DNA of 64,000 nt from contig CAXTIG010000001.1 in the NCBI GenBank assembly GCA_964244295.1, positions 186,001 to 250,000 of the forward strand. The letters are read 5' to 3'. Each line of letters opens with the position of its first letter. Position 1 is the stretch's first letter. Under the pieces are notes generated by a model, which made no database searches, was not told the origin of the DNA, and worked only from the letters and a program-made list of their open reading frames with translations. Source of the stretch: JAJAZB01 sp964244295. GTDB taxonomy: Bacteria; Bacteroidota; Bacteroidia; Cytophagales; Spirosomataceae. Shown here piece after piece: positions 1 through 7,832 of this stretch. Both the position numbers and the translations under genes were made by a program.

Positions 1-321
1 ATCATAGATGAAACCCTCTTCAATGCCGTAGTCGTTTTCGTCAATCAGCTTTGCCACTTTACGCAGGTCGTTTTTCAGGCCGTTGGGGTGGCAAACCTCG
101 ATGATGATGCGGGTCCGCTGTTCCTCGTTGTCGTAGAGCAGCAAATCCGGAACGGGACTGGCTTGGCCCTCGTCGATTTGGGTTTCGGGCAGCGGCTCTA
201 ATTCGATGGTTTTTTCCAGGTAAAAAAGAACGCCCAAGCCCGTCGTCAGCTTGCTGATGACCCGCTGGTGTTCTTTTGGCGCATTGATACTCCTTTCGAG
301 GGTGGTTTCGGGGAAGTACAT
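1..321 (-). CDS. Uma2-like putative endonuclease, N-terminal part (truncated by window edge)
   Basis: The minus strand is open from an ATG at 319-321 to the window edge (107 codons), so the C-terminus is missing. The translation starts MYFPETTLER. It carries PDLLLYD, then IIIEVCHPNG, a DLRK stretch and YGIEEGFIYD. This order (PDL, hydrophobic IEV, a basic segment, a YGV-like strand) resembles the Uma2 (DUF820) branch of PD-(D/E)XK nucleases, common in Bacteroidota and cyanobacteria and of unknown role. A TAnnTTTG box lies 19 nt upstream of the start and a TTG 19 nt further, so the gene seems to have its own divergent promoter. The reading frame is well supported; the family call is inference from short motifs. 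Confidence 0.6.
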   Translation of the reverse strand, partial: MYFPETTLERSINAPKEHQRVISKLTTGLGVLFYLEKTIELEPLPETQIDEGQASPVPDLLLYDNEEQRTRIIIEVCHPNGLKNDLRKVAKLIDENDYGIEEGFIYD

Positions 322-339
322 AGCCGTTCTCAATTTTCA

Positions 340-369
340 CAAAACTAACCAAAAACCCATGCTCCGCAA
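340..369 (-). promoter_or_regulatory. Predicted promoter of the Uma2-like gene
   Basis: On the minus strand TAGTTTTG (340-347) matches the Bacteroidota -7 box TAnnTTTG. A TTG (367-369) lies 19 nt upstream of it, inside the spacing known for -33 elements. The predicted transcript begins about 10-15 nt before the ATG at 321. The -33 part overlaps the start of the divergent permease gene. Confidence 0.45.
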
Positions 370-2758
370 CTACCTCCTGCTGGCCCTGCGCGGCCTCCGC
401 CGCCACCCGTTGTACAGCTTCATCAACATCGGTGGATTGGCCGCCGGGCTGGCCGTGAGCGTGCTGATTTTGCTCTACGTGGCCCACGAATTCAGTTACG
501 ACGGCTTCCACGCCAATGGCGAGCGGATTTTCAAAACGATGGGTCGGGCCAACTACGGCGGCGAGCAGGTGAACCTGTTGGGGATGTCGGCGCAAGTCGG
601 CCCCCGGCTTCAGCGGGCGCTGCCGGGGGTAGTGCTGGGTCAGGTTCGGTCGCAGGAATCGCCCCGGGCGGTGCTCAAAACGTCGACGGGTTTTCACTCG
701 TTTGAAGACCACCTGCACTTCGCCGATGCCTCGGCGTTTCGGGTGTTTACGCTGCCGTTTTTGCGGGGAAATCCGGCCCTCGCCCTGACCCGGCCCGGCA
801 CGCTGGTGTTGACGGAAACGTTGGCCAAAAAATACTTCGGCACCGAAAACCCGCTCGGCAAAATCCTGACCTACAACGGGCAATTTCCGCTCGAAGTCAC
901 CGGCGTGGTGCAAGACCTGCCCTCCAACTCGACCCTGGATTTTGAGGGTTTTATTTCGTTCGCGACGCTGAACACCGTGGCCCGGACGGACGAAAGTGTA
1001 AAACGCCAATTGGAAGACCAAACCGTGGGTTTCGGCGGGTACATCACGTACTTTCTGCTCCGTTCGCCCACCGACCGGGGCCGGGTGGAGCGCATGATTC
1101 AACGACTCCAGAAGCAAGGGCTGTTTGACCCGAAGCAAAAACCCGACGAGTTTATCCTCGAACCCCTGCGCGATCTGCACCTGTACGGTGCCTTCGTCGA
1201 CCATTCCCAGCAATACCACGGCGTATTTCTGGGTGTGGCGCTGACCATTCTGCTGCTGGCGCTCATCAATTACATGAATCTGGCCACCGCCCGCGCTACC
1301 CAACGGGCCAAAGAAATTGGCGTGCGCAAAACCCTCGGCGGGTTGCGGAAGCAGGTAGCGGCGCAGTTTTACGTCGAATCGGCGCTCACCACTGTGCTGG
1401 CTTTCGCCCTGGGAATGGCCCTGGTGCTGTGGCTGCGGCCTCTGTTTTTCGGCTGGCTCGACCTCCGGGTCGATGCCCGATTCCTGAGCGAACCGCTGTT
1501 TTTACAACTCCTGGCGGGCGTGTTGGTGCTGAGCGTCGCGCTGGCGGGGAGTTACCCGGCCTTGCTGCTCTCACGCTTTGCCCCGGTGGAGGTGCTGAAA
1601 GGGCGTTTTTCAAAAACGGGCGGGGCGGGAGTCCGGCGGGTGCTGACGGTGTTTCAATTCGTGGTGTCGGTGGGCTTAATTGGGTGCAGCCTGGTGGTGT
1701 ACCAGCAATTGACTTTTTTGAAAACCCAGAAAGCCGGACTCGACAAAGCAGGCGTAGTGGTGGTGCCCGTACCGGCGACGCTGGCCCGGCACTACGCGGC
1801 GTTCAAAGCCGAACTCCGGCAGCAGCCGGGCATTCAGCGGGTTTCGGCGGCGAGTTGGCCTTTGTTCAAATCGGGCATGAGTATGTTTTTTACCAAAACC
1901 CCGAAGACTAAAAAAGAGGTGATGCTGATGGTGGCGAGCGTGGACAATTCATTTTTTGAAACGATGGGCGTTCCCTGGAAAACCCGGCCCGCGACGGCAC
2001 CCGGCACCCGCCCGGAAAACACGCTCGTGCTCAACCAGGCGGCCTTGCCGCAGCTTGACTTGAAGGGGAACCCCGTCGGCGAGAAGCTGGAATTGGGTAT
2101 CAAGACCTACGACATCGAAGGGGTTGTTCAGGATTTCAATTTATTCTCGCTCCGGCAACAGCAACAGGGCCTGGCCATCACCGTTTCGCCCGACACGGCC
2201 AGCAGTCTGCTGGCCCAGGGCGGTTGTTTTTATCTCAAATTGGCCCCCGGCACCGATGTCCCCCGGCAACTGGCACGGGTGGAGGCGCTCTTCAAACGCT
2301 ACGAGGCGGAATATCCCTTCGAATTTTATTTTCTCGACGAAGCCTACGCCGCGCTTTATAAATTGGAAGCGCGGCTGGGAGCGATGTTCGCGGTTTTTAC
2401 GGGCGTGGCGCTGCTGATTGCCTGCCTGGGGCTTTTTGGATTGGCGACGTTTGCAGTGGAAACCCGCACCAAAGAAATCGGCATTCGCAAGGTGCTGGGG
2501 GCGTCGGTGGCGAGCATCGTGACGCTGCTGTCGGGTGGGTTCGTGAAACTGATTCTGATTTCGGTGGTGATCGCCTCGCCGCTGGTTTGGTGGGCCATGC
2601 AGCGCTGGTTGCAGGATTTTGCCACTCGGATCGACTTCGGCGGGTGGATTTTTGCCCTGGCGGGGGGATTGGCGCTGGTGGTCGCCCTGCTCACGGTGGG
2701 TGCCCAGGCGGTGAAAGCGGCGCTGGCCAACCCGGTGGATTCATTGCGTTCGGAGTAA
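359..2758 (+). CDS. ABC transporter permease, MacB/FtsX-type with two FtsX domains
   Basis: This 799-residue inner-membrane protein is a full-length dual-FtsX permease of the kind abundant in Cytophagales. I place the start at 359 (MLRNYLLLAL) because the first transmembrane helix follows at about residues 21-41; upstream codons belong to the divergent neighbour. A periplasmic MacB_PCD-like domain follows, then an FtsX block near residues 285-410 with AKEIGVRKTLGG, a second periplasmic domain, and a second FtsX block near 670-790 with TKEIGIRKVLG. Such proteins couple ATP hydrolysis to export or to work in the envelope; the substrate cannot be read from sequence. The ATPase and TolC-like genes downstream suggest one exporter, although a terminator separates this gene from them. 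Confidence 0.9.
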   Translation: MLRNYLLLALRGLRRHPLYSFINIGGLAAGLAVSVLILLYVAHEFSYDGFHANGERIFKTMGRANYGGEQVNLLGMSAQVGPRLQRALPGVVLGQVRSQESPRAVLKTSTGFHSFEDHLHFADASAFRVFTLPFLRGNPALALTRPGTLVLTETLAKKYFGTENPLGKILTYNGQFPLEVTGVVQDLPSNSTLDFEGFISFATLNTVARTDESVKRQLEDQTVGFGGYITYFLLRSPTDRGRVERMIQRLQKQGLFDPKQKPDEFILEPLRDLHLYGAFVDHSQQYHGVFLGVALTILLLALINYMNLATARATQRAKEIGVRKTLGGLRKQVAAQFYVESALTTVLAFALGMALVLWLRPLFFGWLDLRVDARFLSEPLFLQLLAGVLVLSVALAGSYPALLLSRFAPVEVLKGRFSKTGGAGVRRVLTVFQFVVSVGLIGCSLVVYQQLTFLKTQKAGLDKAGVVVVPVPATLARHYAAFKAELRQQPGIQRVSAASWPLFKSGMSMFFTKTPKTKKEVMLMVASVDNSFFETMGVPWKTRPATAPGTRPENTLVLNQAALPQLDLKGNPVGEKLELGIKTYDIEGVVQDFNLFSLRQQQQGLAITVSPDTASSLLAQGGCFYLKLAPGTDVPRQLARVEALFKRYEAEYPFEFYFLDEAYAALYKLEARLGAMFAVFTGVALLIACLGLFGLATFAVETRTKEIGIRKVLGASVASIVTLLSGGFVKLILISVVIASPLVWWAMQRWLQDFATRIDFGGWIFALAGGLALVVALLTVGAQAVKAALANPVDSLRSE

Positions 2759-2780
2759 AAAATCCTGTTCGGAAACGGAC

Positions 2781-2812
2781 AAAAGCCCGTCCGAAACCGG
2801 ACGGGCTTTTTT
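2781..2812 (+). terminator. Rho-independent terminator after the permease
   Basis: A perfect 13-bp stem (AAAAGCCCGTCCG and its complement, 4-nt loop) ends in a T run, 22 nt after the permease stop codon. It separates the permease transcript from the ATPase gene. Confidence 0.85.
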
Positions 2813-2942
2813 GAAAAACCTCGCTCAGATGTGATTTAACGACGTTTTTCGCGATGGCATAACCGTTTTGACTTTCCAGTTGACTACTTTGTCTGGAAAA
2901 TGCTCCGACCAGAGGTCGGAGCCACCCTTCGAGCTACCTTTT

Positions 2943-3623
2943 ATGATTCAACTCAGCCACGTTTCCAAGTATTTTCCCGCCGGATTTGGTAAAACCTACG
3001 TCTTGCGTGACATCAACCTCGACATCGCCGAGGGCGAATTCGTCAGCATCATGGGGCCGTCGGGTTCGGGCAAATCCACCCTGCTCCACATCCTGGGGAT
3101 GCTCGAAGAGCCTTCGGAGGGCGAGTACCTGTTTTTCGACCAACCCGTCCAGAAGCTTTCCGAGAAAAAGCGCACCGAATTGCACCGCAACTACATCGGG
3201 TTCGTGTTTCAGGCCTACCACCTGATTGACGAACTGACGGTGTACGAAAACATCGAAACGCCGCTGCTGTACAAGGGCCTGTCGGGTTCGGAGCGCAAAA
3301 GCCGGGTGGCCGACGTGCTCGACCGCTTCAACATGGTCGCGAAAAAAGACCTGTTTCCGGCTCAACTCTCCGGCGGACAGCAGCAACTGGTGGGCATCGC
3401 CCGGGCCATCGTGGCCCAGCCCAAAGTGATTTTTGCCGACGAACCCACCGGCAACCTACACTCCGAACACGCGATTCAAATCATGGAATTGTTCCGGGAA
3501 CTGAACGAGAAAGATGGCGTCACGCTCGTGCAGGTGACCCACTCTGAAACCAACGCCGCTTACGGCAACCGCGTCGTGCGGTTGAAAGACGGCTGGCTCG
3601 AACCGGCGGAGGCCATCGGGTAA
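2943..3623 (+). CDS. ABC transporter ATP-binding protein (LolD/MacB family)
   Basis: This 226-residue cytoplasmic ATPase energises an FtsX-type permease. It shows Walker A GPSGSGKS, the signature LSGGQQQL, Walker B VIFADEPTGNL and the switch-region His in VTHSE. I chose ATG 2943 (MIQLSHVSKYF) because family members begin just before the first strand; the in-frame extension back to 2868 has no homology-like character. A TACTTTG (2885-2891) upstream could be a promoter box. Its length is normal for the family. It probably serves the permease at 359-2758, and the outer membrane channel gene follows 105 nt later. Confidence 0.92.
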   Translation: MIQLSHVSKYFPAGFGKTYVLRDINLDIAEGEFVSIMGPSGSGKSTLLHILGMLEEPSEGEYLFFDQPVQKLSEKKRTELHRNYIGFVFQAYHLIDELTVYENIETPLLYKGLSGSERKSRVADVLDRFNMVAKKDLFPAQLSGGQQQLVGIARAIVAQPKVIFADEPTGNLHSEHAIQIMELFRELNEKDGVTLVQVTHSETNAAYGNRVVRLKDGWLEPAEAIG

Positions 3624-3631
3624 TGGTTTTA

Positions 3632-3719
3632 TGGTTTGATAAGGTTTGAGGGTTGATACCTATCAAACCTTATCAAATTTTCAAACCCTCAAACCTCGAA
3701 CTGTCAAACCTTCAAACTT
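3632..3719. repeat. Intergenic reiterated-word inverted repeat (word GGTTTGA)
   Basis: The gap is filled with GTTTGA/TCAAAC words: GGTTTGATAAGGTTTGA on the left, and its inverse several times on the right, ending 9 nt before the tolC-like ATG. It is one of the reiterated-word palindromes seen throughout the window. Confidence 0.75.
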
Positions 3720-3728
3720 TCCATTCCC

Positions 3729-5174
3729 ATGTCCCCCAAACCCCTCTTGACGGGCCTGCTCTGGCTGGCCCTGACGGGCACCGCCTTTTCTCAGCAGGCT
3801 CCCGCCGAGCGTCTCAATCTTGATCAGTGCATTCGTACGGCACACCAAAACAGTTTGCTGATTCAACGGGCGCAGCTTCAACTCGAAACCGGGAACCTGC
3901 AACTGACCCAAGCCCGCCAAAACCGGCTACCCTTGCTCAACCTGTTCGCCTCGCAGGCCCTGAGCGCCGGACGCAACATCAATCCCAGTACCAATCAGTT
4001 TGTCGAGCAACAGGTCACTTCCAATAACTACCAGCTTTCGGGTAGCCTTGTTTTGTTCAATGCGTTTGCCGTGACCAATGGCATCAAACAAGCCGACGTG
4101 TTCCGGCAATCGGCCCGGGAATCGGTTCAGGGTGCCCGCTATGCGGTGACGCTGGCGGTCATTCAGAGCTATCTGCTCGTGCTGACCAACGAAGAGCAAC
4201 TCGACGTGGCCCGGCGGCAGGTGGAAACCTCCCGCGCCCAAGTGGAGCGGACCCGGAAAGTTGTCGCAGCGGGCGTGCTGGCCGAAGGGAACCTGTTTGA
4301 TTTGGAAGCCCTGCTGGCCAACGACGAACTCGCCGTGGTCACGGCCGTGAACGCCCTCGACCTGGCCAAGCTGGCGTTGGTGCAGGCGATGAATTTACCC
4401 GATGGCTCTGATTTGACCAACTTCACGGTTGAGAAAATTCCCTTGACCGATCCGGGTCAGCTTGGCAACGAATTCGCCTCCCGAACGATTTACGAAGCCG
4501 CCCTAAAGCAATTTCCCGACGTCAAAGCCGCTGAATTGCGGGTCAAAAGTGACCTTCTGGGCGTGAAAGTCGCCAAAGCTGCCCTGTTTCCCACCTTGAG
4601 TCTGAATGCGGGTCTCAGCTCAATCTATTCGAGCCTTGGATTGCAACGTTTCGTGAGCGACGGAACCGTGATCGTGCAGGAAACGGGAAATTATGTCACC
4701 GTGGGCGGTGTTCAGCAACCGGTGTACGCATCGAACCCGGGCGGCACGTTTTCCAAGTACGGCTACGGCGAGCAACTGCGCAACAACCTCAACCGCTCGG
4801 TATCCGTCAACCTTCGGATTCCGATTATCAATGGCTTCCAGGCCCGGAACCAAATCACGACGGCACTGATCCAGCAAAAAACCTCCCAGACCGACGCGGA
4901 CAACGCCCGGCTGCTCTTGCGCCAGCAAGTTGAAACCGCCATAACGAGCCTGCGCGCCGCCGCCAACCGCTACACCGCCAGCACGGGACAGGTTCGTTCG
5001 CTTGAACGGGCTTTCACCGCCGCAGAAAGTCGATTTAACGCCGGTACCCTCAACTCGGCGGATTACCTGCTTGCCAAAACCAACCTCGACCGCGCCCGTG
5101 CCAACCTGATCCAGGCCCAGTATGATTACGCCCTGCGAAGTCAGATTCTGGGGATTTACCGGGATGGGCTGTAA
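3729..5174 (+). CDS. TolC-family outer membrane efflux channel
   Basis: This 481-residue protein has a signal peptide (about residues 1-22, ending TAFSQQ) and two repeated outer-membrane-efflux-protein halves rich in long amphipathic helices. The first begins LNLDQCIRTAHQNSLLIQRAQ; the second is near residues 260-470 and includes FNAGTLNSADYLLAKTNL. TolC proteins form trimeric channels across the outer membrane and periplasm for export of drugs or peptides. The gene follows the ABC ATPase with only a repeat in between, consistent with one export system. No HlyD/MacA-type adaptor is present here, so that component is either encoded elsewhere or not used. Confidence 0.9.
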   Translation: MSPKPLLTGLLWLALTGTAFSQQAPAERLNLDQCIRTAHQNSLLIQRAQLQLETGNLQLTQARQNRLPLLNLFASQALSAGRNINPSTNQFVEQQVTSNNYQLSGSLVLFNAFAVTNGIKQADVFRQSARESVQGARYAVTLAVIQSYLLVLTNEEQLDVARRQVETSRAQVERTRKVVAAGVLAEGNLFDLEALLANDELAVVTAVNALDLAKLALVQAMNLPDGSDLTNFTVEKIPLTDPGQLGNEFASRTIYEAALKQFPDVKAAELRVKSDLLGVKVAKAALFPTLSLNAGLSSIYSSLGLQRFVSDGTVIVQETGNYVTVGGVQQPVYASNPGGTFSKYGYGEQLRNNLNRSVSVNLRIPIINGFQARNQITTALIQQKTSQTDADNARLLLRQQVETAITSLRAAANRYTASTGQVRSLERAFTAAESRFNAGTLNSADYLLAKTNLDRARANLIQAQYDYALRSQILGIYRDGL

Positions 5175-5179
5175 CGAAA

Positions 5180-5290
5180 AACCAAAACCAGTTGTCATCC
5201 TGAAAGGACCTTGCTTACCTCCCGCGTGCATTCCAAAAACGAGAATGTCAGTTAAACAAGGTCCTTTCAGGATGACAACTGGTTTTGGTT
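5180..5290. repeat. Long palindrome, GTCATCCTGAAAGGACCTTG family (copy 1)
   Basis: Two perfect 34-nt arms (5180-5213 and 5257-5290) flank a 43-nt loop that holds a small CATTC/GAATG pairing. The core matches the palindrome at 60687-60781 (one base different in the core stem) while the loops differ. It lies between the tolC-like stop codon and msrA. Confidence 0.85.
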
Positions 5291-5391
5291 CAAACCGAAT
5301 CAGGAAAAAAGTCGTTAATGTGTCTTCAAGCCGACACGTCACCCGGCACGATTTTCGGAGTTTTGCCGCTGAACTTTCAACGACTGATTTT

Positions 5392-6033
5392 ATGAAACGC
5401 ATTCCCGTCGTCATCCTCAGTTTATTGCTGCTGGCCTGCGGCCAGAGCCAGAGTCAAACCAAAGACCGTGCTCCGGCCCAACTTCCCAAACTCCAATCCG
5501 GTGAAGCCGTCGCCACCTTCGCGGGCGGGTGTTTCTGGTGCATTGAAGAAGAATTCGAACTGCTGAAAGGCGTCCGCGATGCCGTATCGGGCTACGCGGG
5601 CGGGGAATTGAAAAACCCCACTTACGAGCAGGTCGGCACCGATCAGACCGGCCACGCCGAGGCCGTGCAGGTGTACTACGACCCGAAAGTAATTAGCTAC
5701 GACCAGTTGCTCGACGCCTTTTTCTGGGGCCACGACCCCACCACGCCCAACCGCCAGGGGCCGGACGTGGGTACCCAGTACCGGAGCATGGCTTTTTACC
5801 GCACGCCCGAAGAAAAGACGAAAATCGCAGCGGCCATTCAACGCGCCGCCAGCCACTACCCGTCCAGGATCGTAACGGAGGTGTCGCCGCTGACCACCTT
5901 CTGGCCCGCCGAAAAATACCATCAGGGCTACTACCGCGCCCACCCCGATGACTCGTACATCCGGCAGGTGTCGATGCCGAAGGTGAACAAGTTTAAAAAA
6001 GCGATGGCCGGGAAATTGAAGGAGGCATCCTGA
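5392..6033 (+). CDS. msrA: Peptide-methionine (S)-S-oxide reductase, lipoprotein form
   Basis: MsrA reduces methionine-S-sulfoxide in damaged proteins. The catalytic motif GCFWC lies at residues 46-50, and conserved segments YAGG, GHAEAVQV and WGHDPTTPNRQGPDVGTQYR follow. The ATG at 5392 gives a lipoprotein signal (MKRIPVVILSLLLLAC, lipidated Cys16), so this copy acts in the envelope, probably facing the periplasm. The longer in-frame reading back to 5122 would run through the upstream palindrome and is not credible. The 213-residue length fits MsrA plus a leader. No msrB is adjacent. Confidence 0.95.
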   Translation: MKRIPVVILSLLLLACGQSQSQTKDRAPAQLPKLQSGEAVATFAGGCFWCIEEEFELLKGVRDAVSGYAGGELKNPTYEQVGTDQTGHAEAVQVYYDPKVISYDQLLDAFFWGHDPTTPNRQGPDVGTQYRSMAFYRTPEEKTKIAAAIQRAASHYPSRIVTEVSPLTTFWPAEKYHQGYYRAHPDDSYIRQVSMPKVNKFKKAMAGKLKEAS

Positions 6034-6045
6034 GCCCTTCGAGTT

Positions 6046-6112
6046 TTCACGCAGAGGCGCAAAGACGCAGAGAAAAGCTGAATTTCTCTGTGTCTTTGCG
6101 CCTCTGCGTGAA
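6046..6112. repeat. Inverted repeat CACGCAGAGGCGCAAAGACGCAGAG
   Basis: Two 30-nt arms (6046-6075, 6083-6112), complementary except for one G-T position, surround a 7-nt loop just after the msrA stop codon. The word CGCAGAGGCGCAAAGACGCAGAG is one I recognise as widely dispersed in bacterial genomes. It may act as a terminator or mRNA-end hairpin. Confidence 0.8.
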
Positions 6113-6135
6113 CTGTTTTCTGTAGGCTTTACCCG

Positions 6136-6143
6136 TATTTTTG
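6136..6143 (+). promoter_or_regulatory. Predicted -7 box for the glucanase gene
   Basis: TATTTTTG matches TAnnTTTG and ends 25 nt before the ATG at 6169. No clear -33 TTG is visible at the usual spacing. Confidence 0.4.
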
Positions 6144-6168
6144 CCGCATCACCTCTAACCCCTCCGCG

Positions 6169-7746
6169 ATGCGATGCTTCGGACTGGTCTTTTTGCTCCT
6201 CTTTTTCTTTTCCCGAACGGAAAGTCAGACGCCCACTCCCAAGCTCACCGAAGCCAGCGAATACCTCAACGTGGTGCAACGCCACACCCTGCGTTATTTC
6301 TGGAACGGTGCCCACCCGGTTTCGGGCCTGGCCCCGGAGCGCACGGCCACGCCCAACATCGTCACCAGCGGTGGCAGCGGCATGGGCATCATGGCCATCG
6401 TGGCGGGCGTTCACCGGGGCTGGATTCCCCGCGCCAATGCCGTGCAGCGGCTCTTGAAAATGACGGCCTTTCTCGAAAAAGCCCACCGTTTTCACGGAGC
6501 CTGGTCGCACTGGCTCGACGGGAAAACCGGGGAGGTCGTGCCCTTCGGGGCCAACGACAACGGCGGTGATTTGGTCGAAACGGCGTACCTCGTCAACGGC
6601 CTGCTGGTGGCCCGGCAGTATTTCAACGGCCCCGAACCCGCCGAGAAAAGCCTGCGCACGGCCATCACCAAACTCTGGGAAAGCGTGGAGTGGGACTGGT
6701 ACGCCTCGCGGGGCGACGGCAAACTGTATTGGCACTGGTCGAAAGACAAAGGCTGGGCCATGAATATGCCCATCACGGGCTACAACGAATGCCTGATTAC
6801 TTACGTGCTGGCGCTGGGTTCGCCCACGCACGCCATCAAACCGGAGGTATACCAGACCACCTGGAAAAAGACCAGCAAGCACTTTTTGAACGGGAAAAAA
6901 TACCTCGGCTACACCGTGCCGGTGGGCTTTGACTACGTGGGGCCGCTGTTTTTTGCCCATTACTCCTACCTCAGCCTCGACCCGCACCGGATGCAGGACG
7001 AGACTGTCAACTACTGGCACCTCAACCTGACCCAGACCCTGCTCAACTACAAGCATTGCGTCGAAAAAGCACCGAAGGACTACGGCTACGCCCCCGACAA
7101 CTGGGGCCTCACGGCCAGCGACGATTATAATTTTTACGACGCCCACAATCCGGCCAACGACAACGGCACTATTTCGCCCACCGCCGCGCTGAGTTCCTTT
7201 CCCTACACGCCCTGGTACGCCTGGCAGGCGTTGCGGGGTTTTTATTTGCGAAAAGGCAACCGGCTCTTCGGTGAATACGGTTTTTACGATGCCTTCAACG
7301 AAACCAAAAACTGGTACTCCAACCAGTTTCTGGCTATCGACCAGGGGCCGATTGTGGTGATGATGGAAAATTACCGCTCCGGGTTGATTTGGAAATTGGG
7401 CGAAAAAATTCCGGAGTTGCAGACGGGTCTGGCAAAAATGAACATCAGCGTGCCGGAGTATCCTACCGGCTTTGCCACTTACCTGCCCGACCCCGACAAG
7501 CCCGTCGTGGCCTTGTTCAAACACCCCGATTACGACCAGTACCAGCTTGAACTTACCGTAACGGGCACCGATCCGGTTACCCTCGAACTTCAGACCCCCG
7601 CCGGGAAACCCGTGCTGGAATTACTTAAAAACAAGGCCGTTCCGGTCAACGTATCCCGCATTCCGTTCACGGTTCCAGCGGGTAGTTACCGCGTTTCGCT
7701 TCGACAGGGCAGTGCCAAACTGACCCTTCAGGTAGAATTGCACTGA
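6169..7746 (+). CDS. Secreted glycoamylase-like protein, GH144-type beta-1,2-glucanase candidate
   Basis: This 525-residue protein has a signal peptide (MRCFGLVFLLLFFFSRTESQ) and a single large alpha/alpha-barrel domain typical of the glycoamylase family (PF10091). Recognisable segments are LRYFWNGAHPVSGLAPERTA, TSGGSGMGIMAIVAGV, MPITGYNECLITYVLA, YGYAPDNWGLTASDD and IDQGPIVVMMENYRSG. Family members of this type in Bacteroidota are GH144 endo-beta-1,2-glucanases acting on sophorooligosaccharides; substrate is inferred. A beta-sandwich-like tail of about 90 residues follows (YDQYQLELTVTGTDP onward). It stands as a single gene with its own promoter; the next gene, a sugar kinase, is 86 nt downstream. 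Confidence 0.85.
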   Translation: MRCFGLVFLLLFFFSRTESQTPTPKLTEASEYLNVVQRHTLRYFWNGAHPVSGLAPERTATPNIVTSGGSGMGIMAIVAGVHRGWIPRANAVQRLLKMTAFLEKAHRFHGAWSHWLDGKTGEVVPFGANDNGGDLVETAYLVNGLLVARQYFNGPEPAEKSLRTAITKLWESVEWDWYASRGDGKLYWHWSKDKGWAMNMPITGYNECLITYVLALGSPTHAIKPEVYQTTWKKTSKHFLNGKKYLGYTVPVGFDYVGPLFFAHYSYLSLDPHRMQDETVNYWHLNLTQTLLNYKHCVEKAPKDYGYAPDNWGLTASDDYNFYDAHNPANDNGTISPTAALSSFPYTPWYAWQALRGFYLRKGNRLFGEYGFYDAFNETKNWYSNQFLAIDQGPIVVMMENYRSGLIWKLGEKIPELQTGLAKMNISVPEYPTGFATYLPDPDKPVVALFKHPDYDQYQLELTVTGTDPVTLELQTPAGKPVLELLKNKAVPVNVSRIPFTVPAGSYRVSLRQGSAKLTLQVELH

Positions 7747-7832
7747 ACCCTTTCCTTCGCTGAGAGGGCAGTTTTTTTTGTTGGTTTCTTCGTCAAATCC
7801 CGGCAACTTCGTAGCCCCTAACTATTCTTCCC

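Noticed and set aside
2868..2942. Longer N-terminus of the ABC ATPase from ATG 2868
   Set aside because: The added 25 residues have no counterpart in LolD-type proteins and overlap a promoter-like box; ATG 2943 directly precedes the conserved first strand.
5180..5290. Long palindromes considered as insertion sequences
   Set aside because: No transposase gene, no target duplication that I can see, and elements are only about 70-140 bp. They may still be non-autonomous elements.
5422..7524. 700-codon open frame on the minus strand opposite the glucanase and msrA genes
   Set aside because: It overlaps two clearly recognisable genes on the plus strand, lacks any family motif, and has the composition expected of an antisense frame in GC-rich DNA.
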